From positions 1 to 64,000 of the forward strand of contig MKWA01000013.1 in the NCBI GenBank assembly GCA_001899285.1: a stretch of DNA of 64,000 bases, read 5' to 3'. The translations under genes were made by a program, and so were the position numbers. This document shows, one piece after another, positions 1 through 9,420 of the stretch. Position 1 is the stretch's first letter. Each line of letters begins with the position of its first letter. The DNA comes from Rhizobiales bacterium 64-17. GTDB taxonomy: Bacteria > Pseudomonadota > Alphaproteobacteria > Rhizobiales > Xanthobacteraceae. The notes under the pieces were generated by a model. That model saw nothing but the letters and a program-made list of their open reading frames with translations. It ran no database searches and was not told the origin of the DNA.

Positions 1-245
1 CTTCCGGGGCGCGGACAGATGGAGTTGTCGATCCTTGCGGGATCGGACCCCACCGGTTCCTGCGGGCTTTGGCCCGCATTCGTCCTACCCCGTCCAGCCC
101 TTTGCTCTGGGCGGCCCCACTTAGTTGGGGCGGACGGCAAACCCAAGGCGTCCCGGACATGCGGGTGCGAACCGCAGCGCGGGCGCCGCGTCCTGCTCCA
201 CCATCAAGACGCCTCATGATGACGCCCCTCGTGAACAGGACAGAG
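1..245 (-). ncRNA. candidate structured RNA or leader at the left edge
   Basis: This gene-free stretch is packed with perfect hairpins: 29-34 with 40-45, 61-67 with 72-78, and a three-way-junction-like fold in which CCGTCC at 90-95 pairs with GGACGG at 132-137 and encloses hairpins 97-100/109-112 and 114-119/126-131. Read on the minus strand the loops are A-rich, and a sigma70-like promoter lies just upstream on that strand, so a leftward transcript is favoured. A minus-strand frame starting at about 217 stays open to the window edge, but its translation resembles nothing I know. I could not match it to tmRNA, RNase P, SRP RNA, 6S RNA or a named riboswitch. Confidence 0.35.
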
Positions 246-250
246 ATAGG

Positions 251-277
251 ATTATAGGCATATAGGAAGAAAGTCAA
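251..277 (-). promoter_or_regulatory. sigma70-like promoter reading leftward
   Basis: On the minus strand TTGACT (272-277) is followed after 15 bases by TATAAT (251-256). The boxes are near consensus but the spacing is shorter than the usual 16-18. It lies just past the stop codon of the kinase gene and would drive the structured stretch to its left. Confidence 0.4.
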
Positions 278-288
278 GAGTCGCGCGG

Positions 289-3200
289 CTACTCCGCGGC
301 GGCGATCCGTTGCACGCGCCATTGCGCGAGGAGTGCCCGCAGCGCGGCGGGGCGGAGCGGCTTGTTCAGCACCTGAATCCCGTGCGTGCGGGCTTCGTCG
401 CGCACCCGCGGGCTGCGATCGGCGGTGATCAGGATCGCCGGCAGATCCTCGCCCAGATGTTGGCGCACCCGTGCGATCGCGGCGATGCCGTTGCTGTGGT
501 CGAGGTGATAATCGACCAGCAAGCCGTTCGGGCGCAGCCCGCTTTGTTCGATGGTCACCAGCGCCGCTGCCGCGTCGCTGGCCTTGATCACGCGGCAGCC
601 CCAGCCGCCGAGCAGCGTCTCCATGCCGTCGAGGATCGCCGGTTCGTTGTCGATGCAGACGGCGATTGTCCCGGCCAACTGGCTGGTGTCCGCGTCCGGC
701 TGCACGGTGCTCGGCAGATGTGCCGGCGTCGCGTCCGACAGCGGCACCGTGATCGAGAAGCGCGTACCGCCGCCAACCCTGGAATCCATGTCGATGTCGT
801 GTTGCAGCACCCGCGCGATCCGCTCGACGATCGACAGGCCAAGACCGAGACCACGGGCGATGCGTGCGCCCTGATCGAGCCGGTGAAATTCGGCGAAGAT
901 GGTCTTGTGCTGGCTCTCGGGGATGCCGACGCCGGTATCGAACACGTCGATGCGCAACTGATCGCCGCGCAAGCGGCAGCCGACCAGCACACGACCTTTC
1001 GGCGTGTATTTGATCGCGTTGGAAATGAGGTTTTGCAGCAGTCGGCGCAGCATGCGGCGATCCGAGCGGATCACGTGATGCGAGGGCATGAACACCAGTT
1101 CCAGCCCCTTGCTGCTGGCGATCGGCGCGAATTCCACCTCGATCTGCCGCAGCAACTGATCGATCCGGAAACTCGCAGGCTCCGGCCGCAGCACGCCGGC
1201 ATCGAGCCGCGAGATGTCGAGCAGCGCGCCGAAGATTTCCTCGACCGCTTCCAGCGAGGCGTCGATGTTGCCGACCAACTGGCTGTCGGGTCCGGTGCTG
1301 CGGCGCTCCACGAGGCTCGTCACATAGAGCCGCGCCGCGTTGAGCGGCTGCAGGATGTCGTGGCTGGCGGCAGCGAGGAAGCGCGTCTTCGAGGTGTTGG
1401 CTTCCTCTGCGTCGCGCTTGGCGCGGGCCAGCGCCGCGTTCAGCCGCGTCAGTTCCTCGGTGCGTTCGCGCACGCGCCGCTCCAGCGTCTCGTTGGCTTT
1501 CTCCAGCGCCTCGGCCGCTTCGACGCTTGGCGTCATGTCGGTGAAGGTGGTGGCGATGGCGCCGTCCGGCATGCGGTTGGCGCGCACTTCGATGAACAAC
1601 CCGCGTTCGGCGAACCGCTCGATGAAGGCGTCACCCGCCTCGGTGTAGCGTTCGAGCAACGTGTGCACGCGCTTCTCGATCACGTCGGGCGCCGAAGTGT
1701 CACGCGCCGCGTTGTAGCGCAGGATTTCGTCGAGCCGCACGCCGGCACGGGTGAGGGCGGGTGGCAGATCGAGCACATCGCCGAACTGCCGGTTCCAGCA
1801 GATCAGTTGCAGGTCGCGGTCGAACACGGCGATGCCCTGGCGCACATGGTCGAGCGCGGTCTGCAGGATTTCGCGATTGTACTGGATCGCCGCGTTGGCA
1901 TCGTCGAGCAGCTTCAACGCTGCCTTGGTGGAGACGGTCGGCTTGCGCAGCAGCAGCGACAAAACGAGCCGCGACGAGGCGGTGCCGATCGCCGAGGCCA
2001 GCAGATGCTCGGCATAGCGCAGCAACTGCATGTCGGCATCGGCCTTCGGGTCGAGGCTGATGCGCCGCGCCGTGGCGAAATTCTCGAACGAGGCGCGGGT
2101 ACGCTCCTCGCCGAGATAGCGCGCCACGGTGGCGATCAGTTCGTCGACCGCGACGGTGGAGCGCCACAGCCGGAAGGTTGGCGCGATCGGTGCGAGTTCG
2201 CTCGGCACGAACAGGTTGGCCTGCAACTGTTCGATCGGCGCCGGACGCCGCCGCAGCGTGAAGCCGATGAAGGCGAGCACGTTGAGTGCGAGGCTCCACA
2301 TCACGCCATGCACCAGCGGCGGCAGATCGAGGCCGAACAGATGCTGCGGCCGCAGCGCGGCGATGTCCCAGGGGCCGGCGGTGAGGAGATCGGGGGCGAT
2401 CAGCCCGGCATCGGCGATGCTCGGCAGCAGCAGGGTATAGGCCCAGACGGCGAAGCCGACGCCCATGCCGGCGATCGCGCCGGCGGCGGTGGCACGGCGC
2501 CAGATCAGACCGCCAATGAACGCGGGCGCGAGCTGCGCCACCGCGGCGAACGACAACAGGCCGATCGCGGCGAGCTGGGCGTCGCCGGCCGAGCGATAAT
2601 AGAGATAGGCGAGCACCATGATGCAGAAGATCGCCAGCCGGCGCACCTTCAGCACGGTCGAACCGAGATTGTCCGGGCCTTCGGCCGCGCCGCGCCGGTT
2701 GAGCAGGAACGGCATCACGATGTCGTTCGACACCATGATCGACAGCGCGACCGTCTCGACGATCACCATCGCGGTCGCCGCCGAAAGGCCGCCGACGAAC
2801 GCCGCCAGCGCCAGCACATGCGAGTCGGCGGCGAGCGGCAAAGCGAGCACGAACATGTCGCTGTCGACGCGGCCGGCCGGGAACATGATCAGGCCGGCAA
2901 TGGCGATCGGGATCACGAACAGGTTGATCAGCACCAGATAAGCGGGGAACAGCCAGGCCGCGCGCCGCACCTCGTTGACATTGTTGTTCTCGACCACGGC
3001 CACATGAAACTGGCGCGGGATCAGCACGAAGGCGAAGAACGACAGCAGCGTCATCGCCGCCCAGGAATCGATATGCAGGTCGCGCGTCAGGATCGCGGCG
3101 ATGCGCGGAATGCGCATCGCCTCGGAGAACAGGGCGACCGGTCCGTCGAACATCCAGAACGTGACGAAGATGCCAACCGCGAGGAAGGCGATCAGTTTGA

Positions 3201-3843
3201 CGGTGGATTCCGTGGCGATCGCCAGCATCAATCCGTCCTGGTGCTCGGTGGCGTCCACATGACGCGTGCCGAACAGAACGGCGAAGGTCGCCATCGCCAT
3301 CGCGACGAACAAGGAAATGTCGCCGAACACCGGCGGGCTGCCGGGGTCGACATTGATCTGCGCGGTGACGGTCTGCAGCGAGGCGGACACCGCTTTGAGC
3401 TGCAGAGCGATATAGGGGATGCTGCCGATGATGGCGATCATCGCCACGCAGGCGGCGACGCGCTGGCTTTTGCCGTAGCGGGCGGCGATGAAGTCGGCGA
3501 TCGAGGTGATGTTCTGCGCCTTGGCGAGCCGGACCATCCGCATCAGCAGCGGCCAGAACAGGCCAATCATCAGGATCGGACCGATATAGATCGTCAGGAA
3601 GTCGAATCCGGTGCGCGAGGCAAGGCCGACCGAGCCGAAGAAGGTCCAGGACGTGCAGTAGATCGCCAGCGACAAAGGATAGATCAGCAGGCGCGCGCGG
3701 GTGTCGCGCACCGCGCGACGGCGGCGGTCGCCATAGCTCGCGATCAGGAACAGCAGCCCGATATAGCCGAGCGCGACCGCGATAAAGACCCAGCCTTGCA
3801 GCATGATTTCTCCCGGCAGGGCAACGGCATCCCGATCCGTCAC
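289..3843 (-). CDS. hybrid sensor histidine kinase with sodium/solute symporter N-domain
   Basis: An 1184-residue inner-membrane sensor kinase. Residues about 15-500 form a polytopic sodium:solute symporter (SSS/PutP-like) domain with about 13 hydrophobic segments. After a linker comes a PAS-like segment (about 665-780) and a coiled coil rich in Glu/Arg. The dimerisation domain carries the phospho-acceptor His in ASHDILQPLN. The ATPase domain shows an N box (LLQNLISNAIKYT), DTGVGIP and GLGLGLSIV. A C-terminal receiver (about 1060-1180) has the phospho-acceptor Asp in LLVDYHL. The architecture is that of CbrA-like or NahK-like kinases in which a transporter-type domain may sense a carbon source. 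No partner response regulator is adjacent. The signal is unknown. Confidence 0.9.
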   Translation of the reverse strand: MTDRDAVALPGEIMLQGWVFIAVALGYIGLLFLIASYGDRRRRAVRDTRARLLIYPLSLAIYCTSWTFFGSVGLASRTGFDFLTIYIGPILMIGLFWPLLMRMVRLAKAQNITSIADFIAARYGKSQRVAACVAMIAIIGSIPYIALQLKAVSASLQTVTAQINVDPGSPPVFGDISLFVAMAMATFAVLFGTRHVDATEHQDGLMLAIATESTVKLIAFLAVGIFVTFWMFDGPVALFSEAMRIPRIAAILTRDLHIDSWAAMTLLSFFAFVLIPRQFHVAVVENNNVNEVRRAAWLFPAYLVLINLFVIPIAIAGLIMFPAGRVDSDMFVLALPLAADSHVLALAAFVGGLSAATAMVIVETVALSIMVSNDIVMPFLLNRRGAAEGPDNLGSTVLKVRRLAIFCIMVLAYLYYRSAGDAQLAAIGLLSFAAVAQLAPAFIGGLIWRRATAAGAIAGMGVGFAVWAYTLLLPSIADAGLIAPDLLTAGPWDIAALRPQHLFGLDLPPLVHGVMWSLALNVLAFIGFTLRRRPAPIEQLQANLFVPSELAPIAPTFRLWRSTVAVDELIATVARYLGEERTRASFENFATARRISLDPKADADMQLLRYAEHLLASAIGTASSRLVLSLLLRKPTVSTKAALKLLDDANAAIQYNREILQTALDHVRQGIAVFDRDLQLICWNRQFGDVLDLPPALTRAGVRLDEILRYNAARDTSAPDVIEKRVHTLLERYTEAGDAFIERFAERGLFIEVRANRMPDGAIATTFTDMTPSVEAAEALEKANETLERRVRERTEELTRLNAALARAKRDAEEANTSKTRFLAAASHDILQPLNAARLYVTSLVERRSTGPDSQLVGNIDASLEAVEEIFGALLDISRLDAGVLRPEPASFRIDQLLRQIEVEFAPIASSKGLELVFMPSHHVIRSDRRMLRRLLQNLISNAIKYTPKGRVLVGCRLRGDQLRIDVFDTGVGIPESQHKTIFAEFHRLDQGARIARGLGLGLSIVERIARVLQHDIDMDSRVGGGTRFSITVPLSDATPAHLPSTVQPDADTSQLAGTIAVCIDNEPAILDGMETLLGGWGCRVIKASDAAAALVTIEQSGLRPNGLLVDYHLDHSNGIAAIARVRQHLGEDLPAILITADRSPRVRDEARTHGIQVLNKPLRPAALRALLAQWRVQRIAAAE

Positions 3844-3963
3844 CCTTGCGCCGTCTCTATGCGCCGTCCGGTGCGATCATAGCGCGCCGCCGGTGGTGGC
3901 GCATAGCAGGGCTGCGCGGCGCCACGCGCGAAAGCCCGTATAAAACAGATCGGGCGTGACCTT

Positions 3964-5148
3964 ATGGGCCGGGCGGCGTTTGACGCGCCGCGCCGGCTAC
4001 CGCATGGATCGCGCAGTCCCGCGAGATGTGGTCCCTCCTTGCCCTTATCGATATCCCGCCCGGTCCTGCGCAACGTTGCTGAAACCCTGCTGATCGGCGC
4101 AGTGGGCGGCACCACGCTCGGCTGGCTCGGCATGCCGGCGGGCTGGCTGATCGGCTCGATGCTCGCGGTCGCCATCGCCGCGCTGGCCGGCCGGCCGATG
4201 CTGATGCCGCGGCGGCTCGGCTACGGCATCTTCGTGCTGATTGGCATTTCCCTCGGTGCGGTGGTGACGCCCGATACGTTGAGCGGCATGGCGGCGTGGC
4301 CGCTCAGCATCGCCATGATGATGGTGGCGATCGTCGCCATCAGCGTCGCCAGCACCGCCTATCTGCAGATCGTGCACGGCTGGGGGCATACGGCGGGGAT
4401 GCTGGCGAGCGCGCCCGGCGCGCTGTCGCAGGTCATGGTGATGGCCGGCGAACTCGGCGTCGACATCCGCGCGGTGGCGATCGTGCAGACGATCCGGGTG
4501 CTGATCGTGTCGGCGAGCCTGCCGCTGGGGTTGAGCCTGCTCGGCCTGATCACGCCCGGCGCGCGGTCGATCGGCGGCGAGTTCAATCCCGATCTGTTTG
4601 GCGAACTGGCGATCCTGGTCGCTCTGTCGGCGATCACCGCGACGCTGTTTCACCGGTTCCGGATTCCGGGCGGGCTGTTGTTCGGCGCGATGCTGTGTTC
4701 CGGCATCCTGCACGGCAGCGGGCTGGTGCATGCGCTGATGCCGTGGTGGGTGGCGAATGCGGCGATGATCGCGCTCGGCTGCGTCACCGGCTCGCGGTTC
4801 GCCAACACCTCGGTGCGGCTGCTGCTGAATTTTCTATTGGCGGCGTTCGGCTCGCTGGTGGTCGCGCTGGTCGTCTCGGGCGTGTTCGTGGCGATCCTCG
4901 CGCTCGGCACCGATCTGCGCACGGCGGATGTGGCGATCGCCTTCGCGCCGGGCGCGGTCGATGTGATGATGGTGCTGGCGCTCGCGCTGCACCTCGACCC
5001 GGTCTATGTCGGCGCGCATCACCTGATGCGGATCGTCTTCATCTCGCTGGTGATCCCGTTCTCGTCGCGCTGGTCGGTGCGGCATTCGCGATTGCCGCCG
5101 GAGCCGGAGCCGCCGAAACCCCAGCGTCAGGTTCCTTTTGAAGATTGA
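3964..5148 (+). CDS. AbrB-family membrane protein (putative transporter)
   Basis: A polytopic membrane protein of up to 394 residues with about ten hydrophobic segments and the glycine-rich repeat GWLIGSMLAVAIAALAG typical of the Pfam AbrB (AidB regulator, duplicated) family. Despite the family name these are integral membrane proteins, not DNA-binding AbrB, and their substrate is unknown. The first 25 residues are Arg-rich and poorly hydrophobic, so an in-frame TTG at 4039 (LPLSISRPV) is an alternative start. It diverges from the kinase gene across 120 bases and converges on hemA. Confidence 0.75.
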   Translation: MGRAAFDAPRRLPHGSRSPARCGPSLPLSISRPVLRNVAETLLIGAVGGTTLGWLGMPAGWLIGSMLAVAIAALAGRPMLMPRRLGYGIFVLIGISLGAVVTPDTLSGMAAWPLSIAMMMVAIVAISVASTAYLQIVHGWGHTAGMLASAPGALSQVMVMAGELGVDIRAVAIVQTIRVLIVSASLPLGLSLLGLITPGARSIGGEFNPDLFGELAILVALSAITATLFHRFRIPGGLLFGAMLCSGILHGSGLVHALMPWWVANAAMIALGCVTGSRFANTSVRLLLNFLLAAFGSLVVALVVSGVFVAILALGTDLRTADVAIAFAPGAVDVMMVLALALHLDPVYVGAHHLMRIVFISLVIPFSSRWSVRHSRLPPEPEPPKPQRQVPFED

Positions 5149-5171
5149 GGCTGTGCGAGGATTGAAGCGGC

Positions 5172-6404
5172 TTATTCCGCCGCGAGCGCGAGCGGATTGC
5201 GCTTGGGCAGATCCAGTTCGTCCCAGACCTGCACCAGCGCTTCCGTCAGCCGATCGATCAGCGCGTCGTCGTGATACGGCGACGGCGTGATGCGCAGCCG
5301 TTCCATGCCGCGCGGCACGGTCGGGTAGTTGATCGGCTGGATATAGATGCCGTGATCGGCGAGCAGCATGTCGCTCGCCGCCTTGCACTTCTCCGGATCG
5401 CCGACGAACACCGGCACGATATGCGTGGTGCTCGGCATCACCGGCAGGCCGGCGGCATTGAGCACGGACTTCACCCGGCCGGCGCGATCCTGATGGCGGT
5501 CGCGCTCCCATTGGGACGTCTTGAGATGCTTGATCGCGGCGGTCGCGGCGGCGCAGATCGCCGGCGGCAGCGAGGTGGTGAAGATGAAGCCCGGCGCGTA
5601 GGAGCGCACGGCATCGACCAGCGCGCGGGAGCCGGTGATGTAGCCGCCGAGACAGCCGAACGCCTTGGCGAGCGTGCCCTCGATCACGTCGATGCGCTGC
5701 ATCGCGTTGTCGCGCTCGGCGATGCCGCCGCCGCGCGGACCGTACATGCCGACGGCGTGCACCTCGTCGATATAGGTCATCGCGCCGTAACGCTCGGCCA
5801 GATCGCAGATCTTGTGGATCGGCGCGACGTCGCCGTCCATCGAATAGAGGCTCTCGAACGCGATCAGCTTCGGCCGGCCGGCCGGCGCGGCGCGCAGCAG
5901 TTCTTCCAGATGGGCGAGATCGTTGTGGCGCCACACGACCTTGTCGCAGCCGGACTGGCGCACGCCCTCGATCATCGAATTGTGGTTGAGCGCGTCGGAC
6001 AGGATCAGGCAGTTCGGCAGCATCCGCGCGATGGTGGCAATGCCGGTCTGGTTCGACACATAGCCGGAGGTGAACAGCAGCGCGGCTTCCTTGCGGTGCA
6101 GGTCGGCAAGCTCGCGCTCCAGCTCGACCAGCGGATGATGCGTGCCGGCGATGTTGCGGGTGCCGCCGGCGCCGGTGCCCATGCGCGAGGCGGCTTCCAC
6201 CATCGCGCCGATCACCTTCGGGTGCTGACCCATGCCGAGATAGTCGTTGGAGCACCAGATCACGACGTCGCGCGGGCCTTCCGGGGAATGCCAGACCGCA
6301 TGTGGAAACCGGCCGGCGAGGCGCTCGAGATCGGCGAACACCCGGTAGCGGCGCTCGTCATGCAGTTTCGTCAGCGCCTGCTCGAAAAAGTCATTGTAGT
6401 TCAT
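5172..6404 (-). CDS. hemA: 5-aminolevulinate synthase
   Basis: A 410-residue PLP enzyme that condenses glycine and succinyl-CoA to 5-aminolevulinate, the first step of tetrapyrrole synthesis by the C4 (Shemin) route used by Alphaproteobacteria. Characteristic segments are [40 protein letters not shown] and the PLP-lysine region [14 protein letters not shown] place the start at the ATG giving MNYNDFF, the normal beginning of the family; 23 upstream codons are open but not family-like. A perfect palindrome matching a FixK-type box lies about 100 bases upstream and may give oxygen control. The gene converges on the AbrB-like gene with only 23 bases between stops. Confidence 0.96.
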   Translation of the reverse strand: MNYNDFFEQALTKLHDERRYRVFADLERLAGRFPHAVWHSPEGPRDVVIWCSNDYLGMGQHPKVIGAMVEAASRMGTGAGGTRNIAGTHHPLVELERELADLHRKEAALLFTSGYVSNQTGIATIARMLPNCLILSDALNHNSMIEGVRQSGCDKVVWRHNDLAHLEELLRAAPAGRPKLIAFESLYSMDGDVAPIHKICDLAERYGAMTYIDEVHAVGMYGPRGGGIAERDNAMQRIDVIEGTLAKAFGCLGGYITGSRALVDAVRSYAPGFIFTTSLPPAICAAATAAIKHLKTSQWERDRHQDRAGRVKSVLNAAGLPVMPSTTHIVPVFVGDPEKCKAASDMLLADHGIYIQPINYPTVPRGMERLRITPSPYHDDALIDRLTEALVQVWDELDLPKRNPLALAAE

Positions 6405-6497
6405 GATCTTGCTTCTCGGCCGGATTCCGTGACGGCTTTTTAGAAGGGTTCCACACGGTTTGTCGAGGCGCAATACCCCGATGACAGCCTTGTGACT

Positions 6498-6511
6498 TTG
6501 CGCCGGCGCAA
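6498..6511. promoter_or_regulatory. FixK/Crp-Fnr-type box upstream of hemA
   Basis: TTGC-GCCGGC-GCAA matches the TTG(A/C)-N6-(T/G)CAA consensus of Bradyrhizobium FixK2 and is the core of a 16-bp perfect palindrome (6497-6512). It is centred 101 bases before the hemA ATG and 21 bases past the NUDIX stop, so it could be a hemA operator. Confidence 0.45.
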
Positions 6512-6525
6512 AAAGTGCCGGGAAA

Positions 6526-7113
6526 TCAGGTGTGACCGGCCGATTGCATCTTTGGTCGCAGGAAGGGGTCCGCCGCGATGAGGCCCTGCATTGCCGCCAG
6601 CAGCAGGGTGCCGAGATGGAGCTGGAGCGTGAAAGTTCCGTCCGCGATCATCGCCGCGAGTTCATCAGCCGAGACGACACGGACCTCGATCCCGGCTTCC
6701 GGCTGCGCCGCCGGATCGCGCGGGCCGGTCTCGACGAAAAACGACTGGATCCGGTTCGACAGCCGCGCGCTGCATGGGACACGGGCGCCGAGCGGATGAA
6801 TCTGCCGTGCCGGGAAGCCGGTTTCCTCCAGCAGTTCGCGGGCGCAGGCGGCCTGCGCATCTTCGCCGGCTTCCAGCATGCCGGCTGGCAATTCCCAGGT
6901 GTAGCCTTCGACGGCGGGGCGATATTGCCGCACCAGCGGAAACCCGCCGTCCGGCGTGCGCGCCAGGATCGCGATGTAATCGGTCTGCGCCACCGCGTGA
7001 TAGGTCTGCGCGGGTTCGCCGGGGCGGAACGCGACGTCGCGCGCGACGATTTCCATCCACGGCGAGAGGCGCGTCGTGCGGCGGGACAGGATGCGCGGAA
7101 ACGCGTCGCTCAT
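6526..7113 (-). CDS. NUDIX hydrolase
   Basis: A 195-residue hydrolase of nucleoside diphosphates linked to another group, probably ADP-ribose or a sugar nucleotide. The full NUDIX box runs from GMLEAGED to RELLEETGF with the metal-binding RELxEE core intact. The N-terminal beta sheet and the PRQYRP-like strand ([19 protein letters not shown]) resemble ADP-ribose pyrophosphatases. It follows the methyltransferase gene by 33 bases in the same leftward run, so it may act on the nucleotide sugars made there, or simply be a housekeeping gene placed there. Confidence 0.88.
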   Translation of the reverse strand: MSDAFPRILSRRTTRLSPWMEIVARDVAFRPGEPAQTYHAVAQTDYIAILARTPDGGFPLVRQYRPAVEGYTWELPAGMLEAGEDAQAACARELLEETGFPARQIHPLGARVPCSARLSNRIQSFFVETGPRDPAAQPEAGIEVRVVSADELAAMIADGTFTLQLHLGTLLLAAMQGLIAADPFLRPKMQSAGHT

Positions 7114-7146
7114 ATCGTGCGCCTTTGCGTTGCGCCTTTCGGCTGG

Positions 7147-8415
7147 TTACAGCAGCCGCGGCTCCGGCAGCGGCGAGATCAGTTTGCCACGATAGCCCTT
7201 GCTGCGCAGCTTCGGCGCCAGTTCGTCGGCGATGTGCCAGGAGAAGATGATCGCCGCGTCCGGCTGATCGTCGAACAGGCGCGCCTCGTCCACCACCGGA
7301 ATGTCGGTGCCGGGCATGCATTTGCCGATCTTCAGCGAGCCTGGAATCTCGCACACATAGTCGATCAGCCCGGAATCGAGCCCGACATAGTTGAACAGCG
7401 TCGAGGCGCGCGACGGCGCGCTGATGCCGACGATCCGCGCGTTCTGTTCCTTGAGGTCGCGCAGCATCGCCAGCAGGCGCAGCTTGGTCATCATCACGTC
7501 GTGGCGGAACCGCTCGAGCCGTTCCTGCATCGCTTTGCCGCGTGGTTCGGCCGCGAGCATACGCGCGACGCTGTCCTGAACTTTTTGCGTGCCCTTGCGC
7601 GCCGCGTAGACGCGGATGGAGCCGCCATGCGACGGGATCGGTCGGGCGTGGAACACCTCCAGCCCATGCATCTCCAGCAGATACTTCAGGCTCGCCAGCG
7701 AATAATAGCGCAGGTGCTCGTGATAGATCGTGTCGTATTGCAGTGTGTCGAGCAGCGGCACGAGATAATGCGACTCGGAAATGAACGCGCCGTCCGGCGC
7801 CAGCATTTCCAGAATGCCCTCGACGATCGCGTGCACGTCCTCGATATGTGCGAAGCAGTTGGCGGCGGTGATGACCTTGGCCGCGCCGTGCTTGGCTTTC
7901 ACCTCGCGTGCTGTCTCCTGTGAGAAGTAGCGTTTGATGGTCAGAATGCCACGGCTGTTGGCGATGTCACCCACATCGGTCGGCTCGATGCCGAGGATGC
8001 GATGGCCGCCGTTCTGGAAGTTCGAGATCAGCGTGCCGTCGTTGGAGCCGATATCGACGCAGAGATCGTCTTGCTTGAGGCCGAGCAGCGCCGACGATTC
8101 ACGATAGAGGTCGGCGAAGTTGTCGCGCAGAAGTTTGGTGGTGCCGCTGGTGTAGGGATATTCCGGCGGGAAGATAATGACCGGATCGACCGCGAGGCCG
8201 AGCTGCACCAGCTCGCATGTCGTGCAGTGGAGCAGGTCGGTCGGAAACCACGGCTGCTGCCGCGGCACCGCGCCGATCGCCACCATCTGGTTGACCGGCG
8301 GCATGTAGCCGAGCGACAGCACGCGATCGAGCGGCGCGTGGCCGCAAATCTGGCATTCCTCCACCGGAACGCTGGCGCCCGTGCCGGCGCCGCGTGCGAC
8401 TTTCTTCGGCCCCAC
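7147..8415 (-). CDS. SAM-dependent C-methyltransferase, NDP-sugar type
   Basis: A 422-residue protein with the three-part build of deoxysugar C-methyltransferases such as TylC3: an N-terminal zinc-binding domain (CQICG near residue 20 and HCTTC near residue 64), a central Rossmann fold with the SAM motif VDIGSNDGTLISNF, and a C-terminal domain starting around IVGISAPSRASTLFNYVG. It probably methylates a carbon of a nucleotide-activated keto sugar. It sits 21 bases downstream of a sugar epimerase/dehydratase gene, which supports a role in glycan or O-antigen sugar synthesis. The actual substrate cannot be read from the sequence. Confidence 0.85.
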   Translation of the reverse strand: MGPKKVARGAGTGASVPVEECQICGHAPLDRVLSLGYMPPVNQMVAIGAVPRQQPWFPTDLLHCTTCELVQLGLAVDPVIIFPPEYPYTSGTTKLLRDNFADLYRESSALLGLKQDDLCVDIGSNDGTLISNFQNGGHRILGIEPTDVGDIANSRGILTIKRYFSQETAREVKAKHGAAKVITAANCFAHIEDVHAIVEGILEMLAPDGAFISESHYLVPLLDTLQYDTIYHEHLRYYSLASLKYLLEMHGLEVFHARPIPSHGGSIRVYAARKGTQKVQDSVARMLAAEPRGKAMQERLERFRHDVMMTKLRLLAMLRDLKEQNARIVGISAPSRASTLFNYVGLDSGLIDYVCEIPGSLKIGKCMPGTDIPVVDEARLFDDQPDAAIIFSWHIADELAPKLRSKGYRGKLISPLPEPRLL

Positions 8416-8436
8416 CTTGGTCTCTCCTTGAAGCGA

Positions 8437-9420
8437 TCAGGCCCGCGCTGGCGCGAGGGCCGCATTGTTCCAGTACCAGTCCACCGTCGGCGGAAGGCCC
8501 TGCGCGAACGACACGCGCGGCTGATAGCCGAGTGCCGTGAGCTTGGAAATGTCGGGACAACGGCGCGCGGTGCTGCCCGGCTGCACCGGCCCGGTTTTCA
8601 GGTCGATCTCGCGCCCGGCATGGGCGCCGATGCGCCGGGCCACATCGGCGATCGACAATTCCTCGGTGGTGCCGACGTGATAAACATTGAGATGCTCGCC
8701 GCGCTCGCGCATCACCAGCACACCGGCGACGAGATCGTCCACATGGCAGAAGCTGCGGGTTTCCTGACCGCCGCCCTGAATCTCGAACGGCACACGGCCG
8801 TGCGGATGCGCGGCGACGGCTTTCTGCATGCGCAAGGCGAATTGCGGCAGCACATGCTCGAATCCCATGTCGGGACCGTAGACATTGTGCGGCCGGAAGA
8901 TCAGCACGCGCTCGAAGCCGGTGCGGCCGTAATTGATCGCCATCAGCTCGCTGATGATCTTGCCGCCGCCATAGGAGTAGCGCGGATTGCGCACGTCCGG
9001 AACGATCAGCGGCGCATCCTCCGCGGTCGGGATATGCGGTGGCGTCTGGTAGACCTCGGAACTGGAAGCAAGGATCAGTTTGCCGATGCCGTGCTGCCGG
9101 CAGGCGTCGAGCACATTGATCATGCCCTTGACGCCGACATCGAGCACCAACTCGGGCTTGCTGTAAAAGAATTCGGTGCCGTTGACGTAGGCGAGGTGGT
9201 GCACCTCGTCCATGCCACGCGCGGCGTCGCTCATCGCCTGCGGGTCGCGCACGTCGCCGCCGATGAACTCGATGTCGGTCTCGATGCCGGCGAGACGGCG
9301 CGGTCGCCCGCGCGAATTGTCGTCGAGCACGCGCACCTGATGGCCAGCCTTGACCAGCGCGCGGACCAGCGCCGCGCCGATGAAGCCGGAACCGCCGGTG
9401 ACAAGAATACGTGCGCTCAT
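8437..9420 (-). CDS. NAD-dependent sugar epimerase/dehydratase
   Basis: A 327-residue extended short-chain dehydrogenase. The N-terminus carries the NAD-binding motif GGSGFIGAALV; the catalytic triad is visible as SSS near residue 120 and YSYGGGK (Tyr and Lys) near residue 150. The family converts NDP-sugars such as UDP-glucose or dTDP-hexoses. Its ATG overlaps the stop of the upstream oxidoreductase gene (ATGA), which indicates translational coupling. With the methyltransferase and oxidoreductase it forms a small sugar-tailoring operon. Confidence 0.88.
   Translation of the reverse strand: MSARILVTGGSGFIGAALVRALVKAGHQVRVLDDNSRGRPRRLAGIETDIEFIGGDVRDPQAMSDAARGMDEVHHLAYVNGTEFFYSKPELVLDVGVKGMINVLDACRQHGIGKLILASSSEVYQTPPHIPTAEDAPLIVPDVRNPRYSYGGGKIISELMAINYGRTGFERVLIFRPHNVYGPDMGFEHVLPQFALRMQKAVAAHPHGRVPFEIQGGGQETRSFCHVDDLVAGVLVMRERGEHLNVYHVGTTEELSIADVARRIGAHAGREIDLKTGPVQPGSTARRCPDISKLTALGYQPRVSFAQGLPPTVDWYWNNAALAPARA

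Noticed and set aside
310-3882. Long plus-strand open frame of 1190 codons opposite the sensor kinase
   Set aside because: The translation is low-complexity His/Arg/Gln-rich, a shadow of GC-rich coding sequence; the minus-strand frame has clear kinase motifs.
6497-6512. Rho-independent terminator for the NUDIX gene
   Set aside because: The palindrome has no free loop and no T-run on the relevant strand; a FixK-type operator fits better.
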